From Sphingobacterium yanglingense (GTDB lineage: Bacteria; Bacteroidota; Bacteroidia; Sphingobacteriales; Sphingobacteriaceae), in contig NZ_SNYV01000002.1 of assembly GCF_004363245.1 (NCBI RefSeq), positions 58,620 through 122,619 of the forward strand: 64,000 nt of DNA. The letters are read 5' to 3'. Positions 8,491 to 16,643 of the stretch are shown here, one piece after another. The translations under genes and the position numbers were made by a program. The notes under the pieces are model-generated. The model searched no databases. It worked only from the letters and a program-made list of their open reading frames with translations, and was not told the DNA's origin. Numbering within the stretch: the stretch's first letter is position 1; each line of letters begins with the position of its first letter.

Positions 8491-10752
8491 ATGGACAATT
8501 ATTTATATTTAGTCATCGTCACCCTTATCACCCTAGGTGTGATCGACCTGATGGTCGGTGTAAGTAATGACGCTGTAAACTTCTTGAATTCGGCTATCGG
8601 ATCTAAAGCAATTCCATTTCGATTGATTATGATCCTCGCCAGTGCAGGAATATTGTGTGGAGCCGTTTTTTCAAGTGGTATGATGGAGATCGCACGAAGT
8701 GGAATCTATATCCCAAGTATGTTTAGCTTCAATGATGTACTGATCATATTCCTCGCGGTAATGATCACCGACATTATTCTACTTGACATCTTCAACTACT
8801 TCGGTTTACCTACATCCACTACCGTATCCATCGTATTTGAGCTCTTGGGAGGTGCTGTCTGTTTAGGACTATACAAAATAGCCACAACCACAGGGGATTG
8901 GTCTACCTTATCCCAGTATATTAATACTGAAAAAGCTTCAGAAATCGTAGTAAGTATACTCCTGTCCGTGATTCTGTCTTTTACCGTCGGTATGGCCGTA
9001 CAATATGTATCCCGTTTGATCTTTACATTTCAATTTGAGAAAAAGATGAAATCCTTTGGGGTATTCTTTGGCGGAGTAGCCCTTGCTGCAATTAGCTATT
9101 TTATAATTATCAAAGGTTTAAAAACAGTTACTTTCATTGACAAGTCGGTAAAAGAATGGATCAACACCCATGAATTACTACTTATCGCTGGAAGTTTTGT
9201 TTTATTCACGGCGTTCAGTTTCGTTCTGACCCGTTTAAAAATCAATATCCTTAAAGTTATTATCGGGATAGGCACATTCGCCTTAGCATTATCTTTTGCT
9301 GGAAACGACTTGGTCAACTTCATTGGTGTCCCTGTTGCAGCGATACAGGCAATTGGCTTCTTCCAAGCATCTGGAGGCAATCCTGACACCTATATGATGG
9401 GAGAACTTGGTTCTGCCGATATCGTAGCTCCCGTATGGATTTTATTTATTTCTGGAGCTATTATGATTGTCACGCTATGGACTTCGAAAAAAGCGAAAAC
9501 AGTTATTGAGACCGAGATGAATTTAACTAGCCAAGACGCTAGCACCGAAAAATTTCAGCCCAATACCTTATCTAGATGGATTGTCCGTGGCTTTATGAAT
9601 ATAGGTAATGCTATAAGCTATCTGATGCCCCGTGCTCTTCAAGCCCGTCTAGACCGTTCCTTTGAAAATGAACGCTCTACAAAAAAGAAATCACAGGATG
9701 AACCGATGTTTGATATGGTACGTGCCTCAGTCAACCTAATGGTTGCCAGCAGTCTAATTGCATTAGGTACATCCATGAAACTTCCGCTATCGACTACATA
9801 TGTGACCTTTATGGTCGCTATGGGTACCGCTTTTGCAGATAGAGCTTGGGACCGAGAGAGTGCTGTATACCGCGTATCTGGTGTTTTCCATGTTATCGGT
9901 GGTTGGTTCTTTACAGCTGCCTGTGCATTTACAGGAGCATTCATCATTGCTTATTTATTGAAGATAGGTGGCATCATGACCTTTGTAGGTGCTCTTGTAT
10001 TATTAGCCATACTTTTAGTTTACAATGCGAAAAGCCACAAGAAAAAAGTAGCTGAACAGGCAAAACGGAAATTACAGTTAGGTAAGGAAGACATACACAC
10101 CTTACAACAGGTAACAGAGGCCAGTTCTAATCAAATCAGTGAAGTATTTGCAAAATCCAATATTTTCTACAAAGAAATCGTAGATGGATTGATCAAAAAT
10201 GATCTGACATCACTTGCTATGAATAAAAAGCTTATCAAGAAGTTCTTGCGAGACTTGGATTCAACGAATGACAACCTCTACAGCTTTATTCGTAACCTGG
10301 ACGATTCGTCGGCAAAAGGTAGCCGGTTCTACATTATGTCCTTAGGTTATCTACAGGATATTGTAGAAAACCTGTACGTCATCGCCACCAATGCACACAA
10401 CCACGTAGACAATAATCATAAATCGCTAAAGGATTATCAGGGCAATGATCTTCGTCTAGTAGGTGATGAATTAGGCAATTGGTATGCTGAAGTCTATAAT
10501 ATGTATAAGCGTCGTGACTTCTTAAAGATCGATAATACGATGAAACAACGAGATCAACTGCAAAAGGTCATCAATAACCTAGTTGATAAGCAGATTGACC
10601 ACATACGTACGACAGAGAATAGCCCAAAAAACACAAAGCTATACTTCTCCATACTATTAGAAACAAATGAACTTATCAGTTCGACGTTTAAGCTTCTAAG
10701 ATTGAACAAAGAATTTGAAGAGTTCAAAATAGACAACAAGAAAATTAAATAA
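8491..10752 (+). CDS. PiT family inorganic phosphate transporter with C-terminal helical (PhoU-like) extension
   Basis: Low-affinity phosphate/cation symporter of 753 aa. The two inverted PiT signature repeats are present: GVSNDAVNFLNSAIGSKA (23-40) and the AGNDLVNFIGVPVAA region (about 272). About 11-12 membrane segments end near residue 505. The remaining about 240 residues are charged and helical (for example VIATNAHNHVDNN) and resemble PhoU-type four-helix segments. Ordinary PitA is about 500 aa, so this is a fusion type seen in Bacteroidota. It ends at a perfect shared terminator. Transport family is firm; the PhoU likeness is by eye. Confidence 0.9.
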   Translation: MDNYLYLVIVTLITLGVIDLMVGVSNDAVNFLNSAIGSKAIPFRLIMILASAGILCGAVFSSGMMEIARSGIYIPSMFSFNDVLIIFLAVMITDIILLDIFNYFGLPTSTTVSIVFELLGGAVCLGLYKIATTTGDWSTLSQYINTEKASEIVVSILLSVILSFTVGMAVQYVSRLIFTFQFEKKMKSFGVFFGGVALAAISYFIIIKGLKTVTFIDKSVKEWINTHELLLIAGSFVLFTAFSFVLTRLKINILKVIIGIGTFALALSFAGNDLVNFIGVPVAAIQAIGFFQASGGNPDTYMMGELGSADIVAPVWILFISGAIMIVTLWTSKKAKTVIETEMNLTSQDASTEKFQPNTLSRWIVRGFMNIGNAISYLMPRALQARLDRSFENERSTKKKSQDEPMFDMVRASVNLMVASSLIALGTSMKLPLSTTYVTFMVAMGTAFADRAWDRESAVYRVSGVFHVIGGWFFTAACAFTGAFIIAYLLKIGGIMTFVGALVLLAILLVYNAKSHKKKVAEQAKRKLQLGKEDIHTLQQVTEASSNQISEVFAKSNIFYKEIVDGLIKNDLTSLAMNKKLIKKFLRDLDSTNDNLYSFIRNLDDSSAKGSRFYIMSLGYLQDIVENLYVIATNAHNHVDNNHKSLKDYQGNDLRLVGDELGNWYAEVYNMYKRRDFLKIDNTMKQRDQLQKVINNLVDKQIDHIRTTENSPKNTKLYFSILLETNELISSTFKLLRLNKEFEEFKIDNKKIK

Positions 10753-10790
10753 GAAAAGAAAAGCCCGCTGATGCGGGCTTTTCTTTTCTT
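10751..10790. terminator. Perfect bidirectional terminator between PiT gene and mtaB
   Basis: An 18-bp perfect stem, aagaaaagaaaagcccgc (10751-10768) with its exact complement at 10773-10790, loop tgat. The A/T ends give a U-run in either direction. It lies between convergent genes and touches both stop codons. Confidence 0.92.
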
Positions 10791-10792
10791 AT

Positions 10793-12118
10793 TTAATGTG
10801 CCAATATCTCTGGCAGTTCTTCTACATCCACCTCTCCATTCTCCGAAATAGACATGAAACGTACGGGAACAATTTCATTCACCAAAAGCGGATCATATGG
10901 CGTACGTACTTTGACGTAATTTTTGGAGAAGCCATGCATATATCCGTCTTTGATATCGGATTCGAACAAGACCTCTCCGACAGCATTAAGATTCTCTTCG
11001 TAAAAAGCACGACGTTTTTTCTCAGACAGAATATGTAGCATTTTACTACGGTCTGAACGTTGCGCTCCAGGTACAGCACCTTCCATCTGTGCTGCAATCG
11101 TATTCTCTCGCTCCGAATAGGTAAACACGTGTAGATAGGAGATATCCATCTCATTCAGGAAATTGTACGTATCTATAAAATCTTCACGACTCTCTCCTGG
11201 GAAACCTACAATCACATCCACACCGATACAACTATTAGGCATCAATGTTTTAATCTTTGCCACCCTTTCAGCGTACAGCTCACGCTTATAGCGTCTACGC
11301 ATCTGCGCCAATATCTTATTGCTTCCCGACTGCAACGGCATATGGAAATGAGGAACAAATCGTTTTGATTGCGCAACAAACTCGATTACCTCATTGGCCA
11401 ATAAATTCGGCTCTATAGAAGAAATGCGGATACGGTCTATTCCTTCGACTTCGTCCAAAGCCTTGACCAAATCGAGAAATTTGTCCTGCCGCTTGCCGTC
11501 ACGGATTCCAAAATCTCCGATATTCACCCCTGTCAGTACGATCTCCTTCACGCCTGAAGCAGCTATTTCCTCTGCTTGCTTCACGATATCTTCTATCTTA
11601 CCAGAACGGGATGCGCCACGCGCCAATGGTATCGTACAGAATGTACACGAATAGTCACATCCATCCTGCACCTTCAGAAAGGTACGCGTACGATCTCCAA
11701 TAGAAAACGCAGATACAAACTGATTGGTTTCATCAATAGGTCCATTATGAATAATCGCCTTTTCCTGTTTCGTCAGATCATTGATATGTTCAATAATATT
11801 AAACTTTTCAGCTGCTCCAAGGACCATATCTACACCAGGGATTTCCGAGATTTCCTTTGGTTTCAACTGTGCATAGCACCCTACAATAGTGATATAAGCA
11901 TTTGGCGAATGTTTAAGCGCTTCCTTCACCACCTTACGGCACTTCTTATCTGCATGATCTGTCACCGAACAGGTGTTAATAACATAAACATCTGCCTGCG
12001 AATTAAAAGGCGTGGTTTCATAGCCCGCATCCTTAAAAATACGACCAATAGAAGATGTCTCTGAAAAATTCAGCTTGCATCCCAACGTGTAAAAAGCAAC
12101 TTTTTTATTCATATCCAT
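10793..12118 (-). CDS. mtaB: tRNA t6A37 methylthiotransferase MtaB
   Basis: Radical-SAM methylthiotransferase that converts t6A37 to ms2t6A37 in tRNA. N-terminal UPF0004 cysteines are C14 (GCKLN), C50 (NTCSVT) and C81 (GCYAQ). The radical-SAM cluster CxxxCxxC is C154/C158/C161 (DGCDYSCTFCTIPLARG). A C-terminal TRAM-like domain follows (about 375-440). The TLGCKLN motif places it in the MtaB rather than the MiaB clade. The frame is open back to 12184, but a -7-like box lies at 12160-12167 inside that extension, so I start at 12118 (MDMNKK); 12112 is also possible. Confidence 0.92.
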   Translation of the reverse strand: MDMNKKVAFYTLGCKLNFSETSSIGRIFKDAGYETTPFNSQADVYVINTCSVTDHADKKCRKVVKEALKHSPNAYITIVGCYAQLKPKEISEIPGVDMVLGAAEKFNIIEHINDLTKQEKAIIHNGPIDETNQFVSAFSIGDRTRTFLKVQDGCDYSCTFCTIPLARGASRSGKIEDIVKQAEEIAASGVKEIVLTGVNIGDFGIRDGKRQDKFLDLVKALDEVEGIDRIRISSIEPNLLANEVIEFVAQSKRFVPHFHMPLQSGSNKILAQMRRRYKRELYAERVAKIKTLMPNSCIGVDVIVGFPGESREDFIDTYNFLNEMDISYLHVFTYSERENTIAAQMEGAVPGAQRSDRSKMLHILSEKKRRAFYEENLNAVGEVLFESDIKDGYMHGFSKNYVKVRTPYDPLLVNEIVPVRFMSISENGEVDVEELPEILAH

Positions 12119-12159
12119 ATAACTCGACCGTTTGTAGGTCATTTGGAAAATCCAATCCG

Positions 12160-12167
12160 CAAAAATA
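12160..12167 (-). promoter_or_regulatory. Candidate -7 box of mtaB
   Basis: The minus strand reads TATTTTTG (TAnnTTTG), about 40 nt upstream of the chosen mtaB start, arguing against the longer reading frame. Confidence 0.4.
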
Positions 12168-12270
12168 CACATTTTTATAGACATGAGATTTCAGTTTTTA
12201 TATTTCAGTTCTTCTGGGCAAGATGTGAGATGTTCATGACACAAAATTTCAGCTTTCACCGTAATTTGCT

Positions 12271-12278
12271 TAGATTTG
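12271..12278 (+). promoter_or_regulatory. Candidate -7 box of thyA-folA
   Basis: TAGATTTG fits TAnnTTTG, about 60 nt upstream of thyA. A small inverted repeat (atctgc...gcagat, about 12284-12309) lies in the resulting leader. Confidence 0.4.
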
Positions 12279-12338
12279 AACGTATCTGCAAATCCACGTA
12301 TTCGCAGATTAACGATTTAACGAATAAGCATAAACATC

Positions 12339-13160
12339 ATGAAACAGTATTTAGATTTACTTAAACACGTATACACAGAAGGCGTCGAGAAGACAGATAG
12401 GACAGGAACGGGGACACGCGGTGTTTTTGGTTATCAGATGCGTTTCAACCTAAAAGAAGGCTTTCCTTTGGTCACAACCAAGAAGTTGCACCTACGCTCC
12501 ATTATCCACGAATTGATCTGGTTTCTGAAAGGAGAAACCAATATTCAATACCTCAAAGAAAACGGAGTCAGCATTTGGGATGAGTGGGCTGATGAAAACG
12601 GCAACTTAGGTCCAGTCTATGGATCACAATGGAGATCATGGCCTACGCCAGACGGAGGTCATATTGATCAGATTGCGCAAGTTATCCATCAACTGAAAAA
12701 TAGTCCTGATTCCCGTCGCATCATCGTATCTGCATGGAACGTGGCAGAAATCAACAACATGGCCTTACCTCCATGTCATGCTTTCTTTCAGTTTAATGTT
12801 GCACCAGCTCAACCCGAAAAAGGTCTCTTAAAGCCTCAGTTATCCTGTCAGTTATACCAAAGAAGCGCGGATATCTTCTTAGGAGTTCCTTTTAACATCG
12901 CGTCCTACGCTCTTTTGACGATGATGGTAGCCCAAGTATGCGATATGGAGGCAGCAGATTTCATACACACCTTAGGTGATGCACATATCTACAGCAATCA
13001 CTTCGAACAAACAGAGCTACAGTTGTCACGGGAACCAAAAGCCCTCCCGCAACTGAAAATCAATCCCGAAGTTAAAGACATATTTGATTTCAAATTCGAA
13101 GATTTCGAATTAGTGAACTATGAGTTCCACCCACATATCAAAGCTCCAGTTGCGGTATAG
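12339..13160 (+). CDS. thyA: Thymidylate synthase
   Basis: Converts dUMP and methylene-THF to dTMP and dihydrofolate. 273 aa, near the E. coli length of 264. Landmarks are DRTGTGT (20-26), the phosphate-binding [10 protein letters not shown] block (125-134), the nucleophile C146 in [23 protein letters not shown], and FNIASYALL with the conserved Asn. It is followed 53 bp later by folA, the enzyme that recycles its dihydrofolate product, so a thyA-folA operon is likely. Confidence 0.97.
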   Translation: MKQYLDLLKHVYTEGVEKTDRTGTGTRGVFGYQMRFNLKEGFPLVTTKKLHLRSIIHELIWFLKGETNIQYLKENGVSIWDEWADENGNLGPVYGSQWRSWPTPDGGHIDQIAQVIHQLKNSPDSRRIIVSAWNVAEINNMALPPCHAFFQFNVAPAQPEKGLLKPQLSCQLYQRSADIFLGVPFNIASYALLTMMVAQVCDMEAADFIHTLGDAHIYSNHFEQTELQLSREPKALPQLKINPEVKDIFDFKFEDFELVNYEFHPHIKAPVAV

Positions 13161-13181
13161 TGAATATTTCGAAGTGCTGAC

Positions 13182-13213
13182 TTTTTTAATTTTTACTTTT
13201 TAATTTTTACTTC
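13182..13213 (+). repeat. T-rich direct repeat abutting the folA start
   Basis: ttttttaatttttacttttt and aatttttacttc run straight into the GTG. The same unit (tttttacttttta twice) lies at 6344-6377 directly before the aminotransferase start. Confidence 0.5.
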
Positions 13214-13705
13214 GTGAGTACCAAAATAACATTGATCGTAGCAGCTGCAGAAAACAATGCAATAGGTAAAAACAATCAAATGCCTTGGCATCTGCCCAAC
13301 GATTTTAAATATTTCAAAAAATCTACCATAGACCATTCTATAGTAATGGGACGTAAAACTTTTGAATCGATCGGCAAGGCTTTGCCCGAGCGCAGAAATA
13401 TAGTTCTCACGAGAGACCAACAATATAGCAATACAGACGTCGATGTCGCTAATAGCATCCAAGATGTTCTGACTTATTGTCGCGATGAAAGGGAAATCTT
13501 TATTATCGGTGGTGCCAATATTTACCAACAGACACTTCCGCTCGCGCAACGCGTATTACTGACACGTGTACACACTAGCATCGATGGAGATGCTTTCTTC
13601 CCTGAACTACCTTCTACCGAATGGGAACTTGTGAGCCAGGAAAAACACAATAAAGACGAAAAGCATGCTTATGACTATACCTTTGAGGTATGGGAAAAGA
13701 AATAA
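13214..13705 (+). CDS. folA: Dihydrofolate reductase
   Basis: NADPH-dependent reduction of dihydrofolate to tetrahydrofolate. 163 aa, normal for bacterial DHFR. Visible motifs are IGKNNQMPWHLPND with the proton-relay acid D30, the MGRKTFESIGKALPERRNIVLTR cofactor region, and IIGGANIYQQ. The start is a GTG at 13214; there is no ATG before the conserved N-terminus. It sits directly downstream of thyA and shares the pathway. No hairpin terminator follows; the 21-bp array begins 23 bp after the stop. Confidence 0.95.
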   Translation: MSTKITLIVAAAENNAIGKNNQMPWHLPNDFKYFKKSTIDHSIVMGRKTFESIGKALPERRNIVLTRDQQYSNTDVDVANSIQDVLTYCRDEREIFIIGGANIYQQTLPLAQRVLLTRVHTSIDGDAFFPELPSTEWELVSQEKHNKDEKHAYDYTFEVWEKK

Positions 13706-13728
13706 AACGATAAATATCTATCGAAAAA

Positions 13729-14304
13729 AGTGAAAGGTCCTTCACTTTCAGTGATTTCTTTCCCCTGGCTAGTGATTACTCTCCACTGACTGGTGATTAC
13801 ATTTCAGCGACGAGTGAACACTTATTGACTGTAGGTGAACACAATTGCGCACAATTTGTCTGTATTTTTATAAAAAGTAACCACTATAAGCTAACCTGTG
13901 ATTGCATTTTCAAAAAAAGTAAACACTTCTTAGAACACAGTGACTACTTGTTATGGAATAGCAGTCACTTGATAACGATAGATGAACACTTTTTAGAAAA
14001 ATGTAGTCACTTCATAGTGCTAAGGACTTGCATTATCGCAACAAGTGATTACCATTCTGCTATAAGTAACTAGTCTTTAGCAAAAAGGAATTAGTTAATA
14101 ATAAACATGCCCCCCTTTCCCCAACATAGTGATAACTTTATCAGGCTCTGTGTTCCCTTTCTACCAAAGAGTCGACACAAGTCATCAACATGTGATCAAT
14201 CAATGCAATAAAGTGAACACTCTTCATCAGCAACAAATCACTAAATGCTAAACAGTAATCACATTGTTAGAAGAAGTGATCACTGATTCCGAAGAACCAA
14301 TCAC
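13729..14304. repeat. Phased array: about 28 units of exactly 21 bp with a degenerate 9-bp core
   Basis: A core starts every 21 bp, from 13729, 13750, 13771 and 13792 to 14275 and 14296. Examples are agtgattac (13771, 14044), ggtgattac, agtgaacac (13813, 14212), agtaaccac, agtgactac, agtaatcac and agtgatcac; consensus RGTRAYYAC, often followed by tt. By hand count 20 of 28 cores keep GT at positions 2-3 and 18 of 28 keep AC at positions 8-9. Only units at 13855 and 14107 are unrecognisable. The 12-bp stretches between cores do not resemble each other. No insertion or deletion breaks the phase. The plus frame in phase with the cores has stops at 14071, 14092, 14209, 14242 and 14284, so the array as a whole is not a gene. 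Function unknown. Confidence 0.85.
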
Positions 14305-14330
14305 TTTTTAGCGCTTTTTTAGCCCATAAA

Positions 14331-14359
14331 AAGCCTAACTGAATAAATCAGTTAGGCTT
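14331..14359 (-). terminator. Terminator of the small secreted protein gene
   Basis: Perfect 12-bp stem, aagcctaactga (14331-14342) with tcagttaggctt (14348-14359), loop ataaa. On the minus strand it is followed by a T run, so it ends the leftward gene at 14433-14888. Confidence 0.8.
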
Positions 14360-14432
14360 AGAAATGCTCTTCGACAGATAAACCAGCACTATAACACCTA
14401 TTTCAAGGTCCTAAGTGCTGCTTTAATCACAC

Positions 14433-14888
14433 CTATTTGATATAGGTTTTATTTCCATTTTCGTTGATATAATATTTACCTCCCTTAGATCCTTCATAGA
14501 CAGGATGGCCATTGTGTTTTTCCCCAGTCAACTTATCTTGCCCCGTAGCCTTTACGCTCGGACTTTGTGTTTTGTTAACTTTCTTTTCAGTCTTTGTCTT
14601 TTGATCGGCTTTAACTGCCTCTTCTTTTTTAACGTCCTTTACTGCTTTAGTACCCGTACTTTTTGCAGTCTCTTTTGGTTGACTTTCTTTTTTGGTCGCT
14701 GAAGCATTTGCTTCTTTCGCCTTGTTCTCTGTTTTCTTAGTCTGTTGTTCGCTAGGACCTTTTACTTCCGTTTTCCGAGCTGGTTTTTCAACAGTTTTTG
14801 CTGTTTGAGCCTGAGCACTACCTAGTCCTAAAGTAGCCACGACAGCAGCTAATGCTGCTAATTTTTGGATTGAATTTAAGGTTTTCAT
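14433..14888 (-). CDS. Secreted Lys-rich protein with C-terminal PBCV basic-adaptor-like domain
   Basis: 151 aa from the ATG at 14888 (a GTG lies 6 bp upstream). Signal peptide MKTLNSIQKLAALAAVVATLGLGSAQAQ, then a low-complexity Lys/Thr/Glu/Ala linker (about residues 28-115) and a compact C-terminus GHPVYEGSKGGKYYINENG. That last motif (Y-x-G-x-x-G-G-x-Y-Y-x-N-x-x-G-x-K-x-Y) resembles the short PBCV-specific basic adaptor domain. Probably exported to the periplasm or surface; role unknown. The linker suggests an unstructured positively charged tether. Confidence 0.7.
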   Translation of the reverse strand: MKTLNSIQKLAALAAVVATLGLGSAQAQTAKTVEKPARKTEVKGPSEQQTKKTENKAKEANASATKKESQPKETAKSTGTKAVKDVKKEEAVKADQKTKTEKKVNKTQSPSVKATGQDKLTGEKHNGHPVYEGSKGGKYYINENGNKTYIK

Positions 14889-15011
14889 AACCACTAAAAT
14901 TAATTAAATACATTACTGATTATAGCGCAACGCAAATGCCAAAAACAACCACAAAACACTGAACATGAAATATTTAACACACCTTTAACTAAACAAAATA
15001 TGGTGAAACAC

Positions 15012-15045
15012 AAAAAATCCCCATCCGATTGCTCAGATAGGGATT
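15012..15045 (-). terminator. Terminator of argH
   Basis: aatccccatc (15016-15025) pairs with gatagggatt (15036-15045), with one wobble, followed on the minus strand by TTTTTT. It lies about 20 bp past the argH stop. Confidence 0.75.
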
Positions 15046-15065
15046 CCTATATTTAGTTCAAAATT

Positions 15066-16397
15066 CTATTTCAACAAATCATCCAATGCCTTTTCCACCT
15101 TCTCGAAACCAAACTCAACTTTTACCGATTCAAACATACGTTCGATTTGATCATTGCACAGATTACCTATACTGCCTTCATGCGTATGCTGTACCTCCTT
15201 TTCTGGCTTGAATGTGCCCTCCTCAATAGCTAGGCCAATATTTTTGTATGCTTCGCGGAACGGCACACCTTCTAGCACTTCGTTATTAACAACTTCTACA
15301 CTGAATAGGTAGTCATATTTCGGATCGTCCAGTATATTTTCCTTTATCGAGATATGTTCCAACATAAAGGTTGCTATTTCCAAGCAATCACTCAAGGATT
15401 GAAAAGCCGGGAACAAATTTTCCTTTAACAGTTGCAGATCCCGATGATATCCCATAGGCAGATTGGTCGTCATCATCGCTATCTCGTTGGGCAAAGCCTG
15501 TATTTTATTACAGCGCGACCGTATGAGCTCGAATACATCGGGATTTTTCTTGTGTGGCATAATACTCGAACCTGTCGTCAAATGCGCAGGAAAAGAGATA
15601 AAGCCAAAATTCTGATTGATGTACAGTGTCACATCCATGGCAAATTTGGCCAACGTAGCTGCTATTGAACTCATCGCCTGTGCTACGATACGTTCGGTCT
15701 TGCCCCTTCCCATTTGTGCATATACGACATTGTAATTAAGGTCTTCGAAACCGAGTAACTCGGTAGTCATCGTCCGGTTCAACGGAAAAGAAGAGCCATA
15801 GCCAGCAGCAGAACCTAACGGATTCTTATTGCTCACTGTCCAGGCTGCCTTCAATAAATGTAGATCATCGACCAAGCTCTCTGCATATGCTCCAAACCAA
15901 AGACCAAAAGAGGAAGGCATAGCGATCTGCAGATGTGTATAGCCAGGCATCAACACGTTTTTATACCGCTCGCTACAAGAAATCAATTGCTTGAACAGTA
16001 CTTCTGTACCGTCAAATAGCGCTTTAATCTCGGATCTAAAATAGAGCTTTAGGTCGACCAATACTTGGTCATTACGGGAGCGTCCAGAGTGTATCTTCTT
16101 CCCCGCTTCGCCTATACGTTGGGTAAGCATCATCTCGACCTGAGAATGTACATCTTCGACGCTGTCTTCAATAATAAATGAACCGTCCTGTATCTCTTGG
16201 TAAATTTTCTTCAGTTCCTGCTGAACCGCCTGAAGGTCCTCCGCAGTCATCAGCCCGATGCTATGCAACATACGTGTATGTGCCAAAGAGCCTAACACAT
16301 CAGCCTCAGCCAACTGTAAATCCATCTCCCGGTCATTACCTACCGTAAAAGACTCTACAAACGAATCAACATCTATATTTTTTTGCCAAATTTTCAT
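15066..16397 (-). CDS. argH: Argininosuccinate lyase
   Basis: Last step of arginine synthesis: argininosuccinate to arginine and fumarate. 443 aa. Fumarase/aspartase superfamily blocks: HSGRSRNDQ (103-111), PGYTHLQIAMP (about 151-161), NPLGSAAGYG (192-201) and the signature loop GSSIMPHKKNPD (276-287) with the catalytic serine. Other arginine genes are not in this window. It has its own terminator and a candidate minus-strand promoter box. Confidence 0.96.
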   Translation of the reverse strand: MKIWQKNIDVDSFVESFTVGNDREMDLQLAEADVLGSLAHTRMLHSIGLMTAEDLQAVQQELKKIYQEIQDGSFIIEDSVEDVHSQVEMMLTQRIGEAGKKIHSGRSRNDQVLVDLKLYFRSEIKALFDGTEVLFKQLISCSERYKNVLMPGYTHLQIAMPSSFGLWFGAYAESLVDDLHLLKAAWTVSNKNPLGSAAGYGSSFPLNRTMTTELLGFEDLNYNVVYAQMGRGKTERIVAQAMSSIAATLAKFAMDVTLYINQNFGFISFPAHLTTGSSIMPHKKNPDVFELIRSRCNKIQALPNEIAMMTTNLPMGYHRDLQLLKENLFPAFQSLSDCLEIATFMLEHISIKENILDDPKYDYLFSVEVVNNEVLEGVPFREAYKNIGLAIEEGTFKPEKEVQHTHEGSIGNLCNDQIERMFESVKVEFGFEKVEKALDDLLK

Positions 16398-16492
16398 CTG
16401 TTCTATTTTTTATTATATGAGGAAGTTACTCCATATTGATTAGCTTAACCACCGACTTATGATTGTTTCGTTAATTACAATTTAACTAAGGG

Positions 16493-16500
16493 CAAAAATA
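16493..16500 (-). promoter_or_regulatory. Candidate -7 box of argH
   Basis: The minus strand reads TATTTTTG, about 96 nt upstream of argH. No ARG-box-like operator was recognised. Confidence 0.35.
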
Positions 16501-16643
16501 CTATTATTTTAACAAAACCCCTCCCCTTTAACAATAGACTAACCATAAATTACTAATCAAATAAGAATCCATAATACAACTATATTTGAATAAAGTTGAA
16601 ACCTTATTTGTCTTTTTGTACATTTGATAATTTTTAATTCAAA

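Noticed and set aside
11576..12064. 162-codon ORF antisense to mtaB
   Set aside because: Shadow of mtaB in another frame; composition rich in Arg/Ile/Cys with no recognisable motif.
12143..12364. ORF overlapping the thyA start
   Set aside because: Its sequence has no family likeness and overlaps the firm thyA N-terminus and the mtaB promoter region.
13825..14073. 82-codon ORF inside the 21-bp array
   Set aside because: It is only the stop-free part of the heptad frame; the repeat continues past its stop in the same phase, and no homology or start context supports a gene.
13729..14304. Reading the 21-bp array as a CRISPR array
   Set aside because: Cores are 9 bp and degenerate, spacers 12 bp; CRISPR repeats are longer and near-identical. 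No cas genes in the window.
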